A DNA stretch of 6,830 nt, from contig CAZTJJ010000089.1 in the NCBI GenBank assembly GCA_964614065.1, positions 1 through 6,830 on the forward strand, in the 5' to 3' direction. The notes beneath the pieces were generated by a model, which had not been told where the DNA came from, did not search any database, and saw only the letters and a program-made list of their open reading frames with translations. A program made the position numbers and the translations under genes. Origin of the DNA: M55B111 sp964614065 (lineage in GTDB: Bacteria; Bipolaricaulota; Bipolaricaulia; M55B111). Each line of letters starts with the position of its first letter. Within the stretch, counting starts at the first letter, position 1. This document shows positions 5,918 through 6,830 of this stretch, piece after piece.

Positions 5918-5934
5918 CATAGAGATAAGAATTT
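5901..5934. repeat. Inverted repeat with perfect 9-bp arms (operator or 5' hairpin)
   Basis: AAATTCTTA (5901-5909) and TAAGAATTT (5926-5934) are exact inverted copies 16 bases apart. Within the loop, TCTC (5915-5918) can pair with GAGA (5922-5925) across ATA, making a longer hairpin with a 5-base bulge on the left arm. It covers the -10 of the candidate promoter and lies just upstream of the flippase SD. There is no T-run after it, so it is not a typical terminator. Confidence 0.5.
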
Positions 5935-5963
5935 GTAGTTAAGAAGAGGTAAAAGAAAAAGAC

Positions 5964-6830
5964 ATGGAGACTTCCAGCGACTACCAGGAAAAACTTAATC
6001 GACAAATTGCCAAGGGAAGCGGGATTAGTTTTCTTGGTCAGGGCTTTGGCAAAGTTGTTAAACTCCTATTCCAGGTCCTTCTGACCAGGGTACTTGGTCC
6101 TGCGGGATACGGTATATATGCGTTGGGCTATAACGTGCTTGGCATGACGAGGACAGTCTCTTCGCTGGGGCTACATAACGGGGTCTTGCGGTTTGGCTCA
6201 GCTCAGAAAGGAAGTAGCGAAGAAGATAAGCTTAAGGGTACGATAGTGGGTGCAGTTACGTTAACGGCGATATCTAGTATCCTCGCTGCGATCGTCTTGT
6301 CGTCTTTTGCCGGTTTCGTCTCCAACTCGATCTTTAGCAAACCGGAGTTGGAAGGCCCGCTAAGGGTCTTTGCCTGGTCCTTGCCCTTTTATTCGTTGAT
6401 AACTGTCTCCGCGTTTTCAGCTAGGGCGTTTAAACGGATTGATTACGATGTTGGGGTAAGGTTTATACTCCACCCCCTGGGAAGCCTTATTGGAGCGGGC
6501 ATAGCTTTTGCGTTGGGCTACGGAATTTTGGGCGCAGTATGGGGGTTCTTGCTTTCTTCGGTTGTATCGGCTCTAATCGGCTTATATTTTCTCTATATCT
6601 TATTCCCTTCAGTTCTGTCTCTAGGCGGGGCGATATTTCGAACTGGAAGGTTACTGAGATACTCCTTGACCGTATTGTTAATGGGAGTGTCATCCCTTTT
6701 GTTAATGAAGGCGGATAGGTTCATTCTCGGTGCTTTTTCCACAGCAGAACAGCTGGGAATTTATAACGTTGCTGCCGTTGTGGCCGTACAGTCGACGGTC
6801 GTGTACGAAGCTTTTAAAACCATCTTTTCG
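5964..6830 (+). CDS. wzx: Wzx-type polysaccharide/lipid-linked oligosaccharide flippase, N-terminal part
   Basis: The frame starts at ATG 5964, the only start after the in-frame stop at 5940, and is open to the last base: 289 codons, about 60% of a usual flippase of 450-500 residues. After a short polar N-terminus comes the family opening AKGSGISFLGQGFGK and TRVLGPAGYGIYALG (41-55). About eight membrane helices are visible, near 19-41, 46-70, 93-118, 132-155, 167-186, 188-212, 232-249 and 262-286. KADRFILGAF (249-258) and EQLGIYNVA (262-270) are typical of the MATE/MOP-superfamily polysaccharide transporters. The protein would flip the undecaprenyl-linked glycan made by the neighbouring enzymes to the outer membrane face. 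Note that C. jejuni uses the ABC flippase PglK instead. AAGAGGT (5944-5950) is a likely SD, but 13 bases from the ATG is longer than ideal. Confidence 0.85.
   Translation, partial: METSSDYQEKLNRQIAKGSGISFLGQGFGKVVKLLFQVLLTRVLGPAGYGIYALGYNVLGMTRTVSSLGLHNGVLRFGSAQKGSSEEDKLKGTIVGAVTLTAISSILAAIVLSSFAGFVSNSIFSKPELEGPLRVFAWSLPFYSLITVSAFSARAFKRIDYDVGVRFILHPLGSLIGAGIAFALGYGILGAVWGFLLSSVVSALIGLYFLYILFPSVLSLGGAIFRTGRLLRYSLTVLLMGVSSLLLMKADRFILGAFSTAEQLGIYNVAAVVAVQSTVVYEAFKTIFS

Larger units (their letters stand above)
5703..5963. other. AT-rich divergent intergenic region
   Basis: This stretch separates the leftward sulfotransferase unit from the rightward flippase gene. It holds one candidate promoter in each direction and three inverted repeats, listed separately. 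The octamer ATATTTCC occurs twice (5731-5738 and 5798-5805). A strong purine-rich AGAGGAGG (5826-5833) has no ATG, GTG or TTG at the proper distance. A 59-codon open frame (ATG 5763 to TAA 5940-5942) has no SD and no recognisable content, so I do not call it a gene. Confidence 0.6.

Noticed and set aside
5763..5942. 59-codon + strand open frame in the intergenic region
   Set aside because: No SD before ATG 5763, no recognisable domain, and it runs through palindromes and candidate promoters. Kept only as a note for the part after AGAGGAGG.
1..6830. CRISPR arrays, tRNA genes, insertion sequences, prophage or toxin-antitoxin genes
   Set aside because: I saw no spaced direct repeats, cloverleaf-like segment, transposase motif or terminal inverted repeats. 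Apart from the divergent intergenic region, the window is filled by glycan genes.

Overview
The window is part of a bacterial-type cell-surface or protein glycan biosynthesis locus. Seven protein genes account for most of it, two of them cut by the window edges. There is no rRNA, tRNA, transposase or other taxonomic marker, so the host is uncertain. Base composition is moderate and uneven, both ATG and TTG appear as starts, and Shine-Dalgarno (SD) signals are inconsistent. A mesophilic bacterium is the most economical guess; an archaeon is not excluded.

Region 1 (1-4732, + strand) is a compact unidirectional gene set: the end of a family GT4 glycosyltransferase, then a monotopic phosphoglycosyl transferase (PglC type), a hexapeptide N-acetyltransferase (PglD type), a PLP aminotransferase (PglE type) and a membrane-anchored nucleotide-sugar 4,6-dehydratase (PglF type). 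Together PglF, PglE and PglD would convert UDP-GlcNAc to UDP-N,N'-diacetylbacillosamine. PglC would load the sugar phosphate on undecaprenyl phosphate, and the GT4 enzyme is positioned to add the next sugar. The order is the same as pglA-pglC-pglD-pglE-pglF of the Campylobacter jejuni N-glycosylation locus.

Region 2 (4807 to about 5702, - strand) is a PAPS-dependent sulfotransferase gene convergent with pglF. It suggests a sulfated glycan. Its reading frame starts only at a TTG, and that TTG overlaps the stop of an upstream 25-codon frame that has its own SD.

Region 3 (5703-5963) is an AT-rich divergent intergenic region with several palindromes that overlap candidate promoters in both directions. 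Region 4 (5964 to the end, + strand) is the N-terminal half of a Wzx-type lipid-linked oligosaccharide flippase, open to the window edge.

The most unusual features are translational. A tiny 8-codon frame with its own SD bridges pglE and pglF through two ATGA stop/start overlaps. The sulfotransferase start has a similar short-frame-then-overlap layout. A strong SD behind the GT4 gene leads into a 3-codon frame instead of into pglC.
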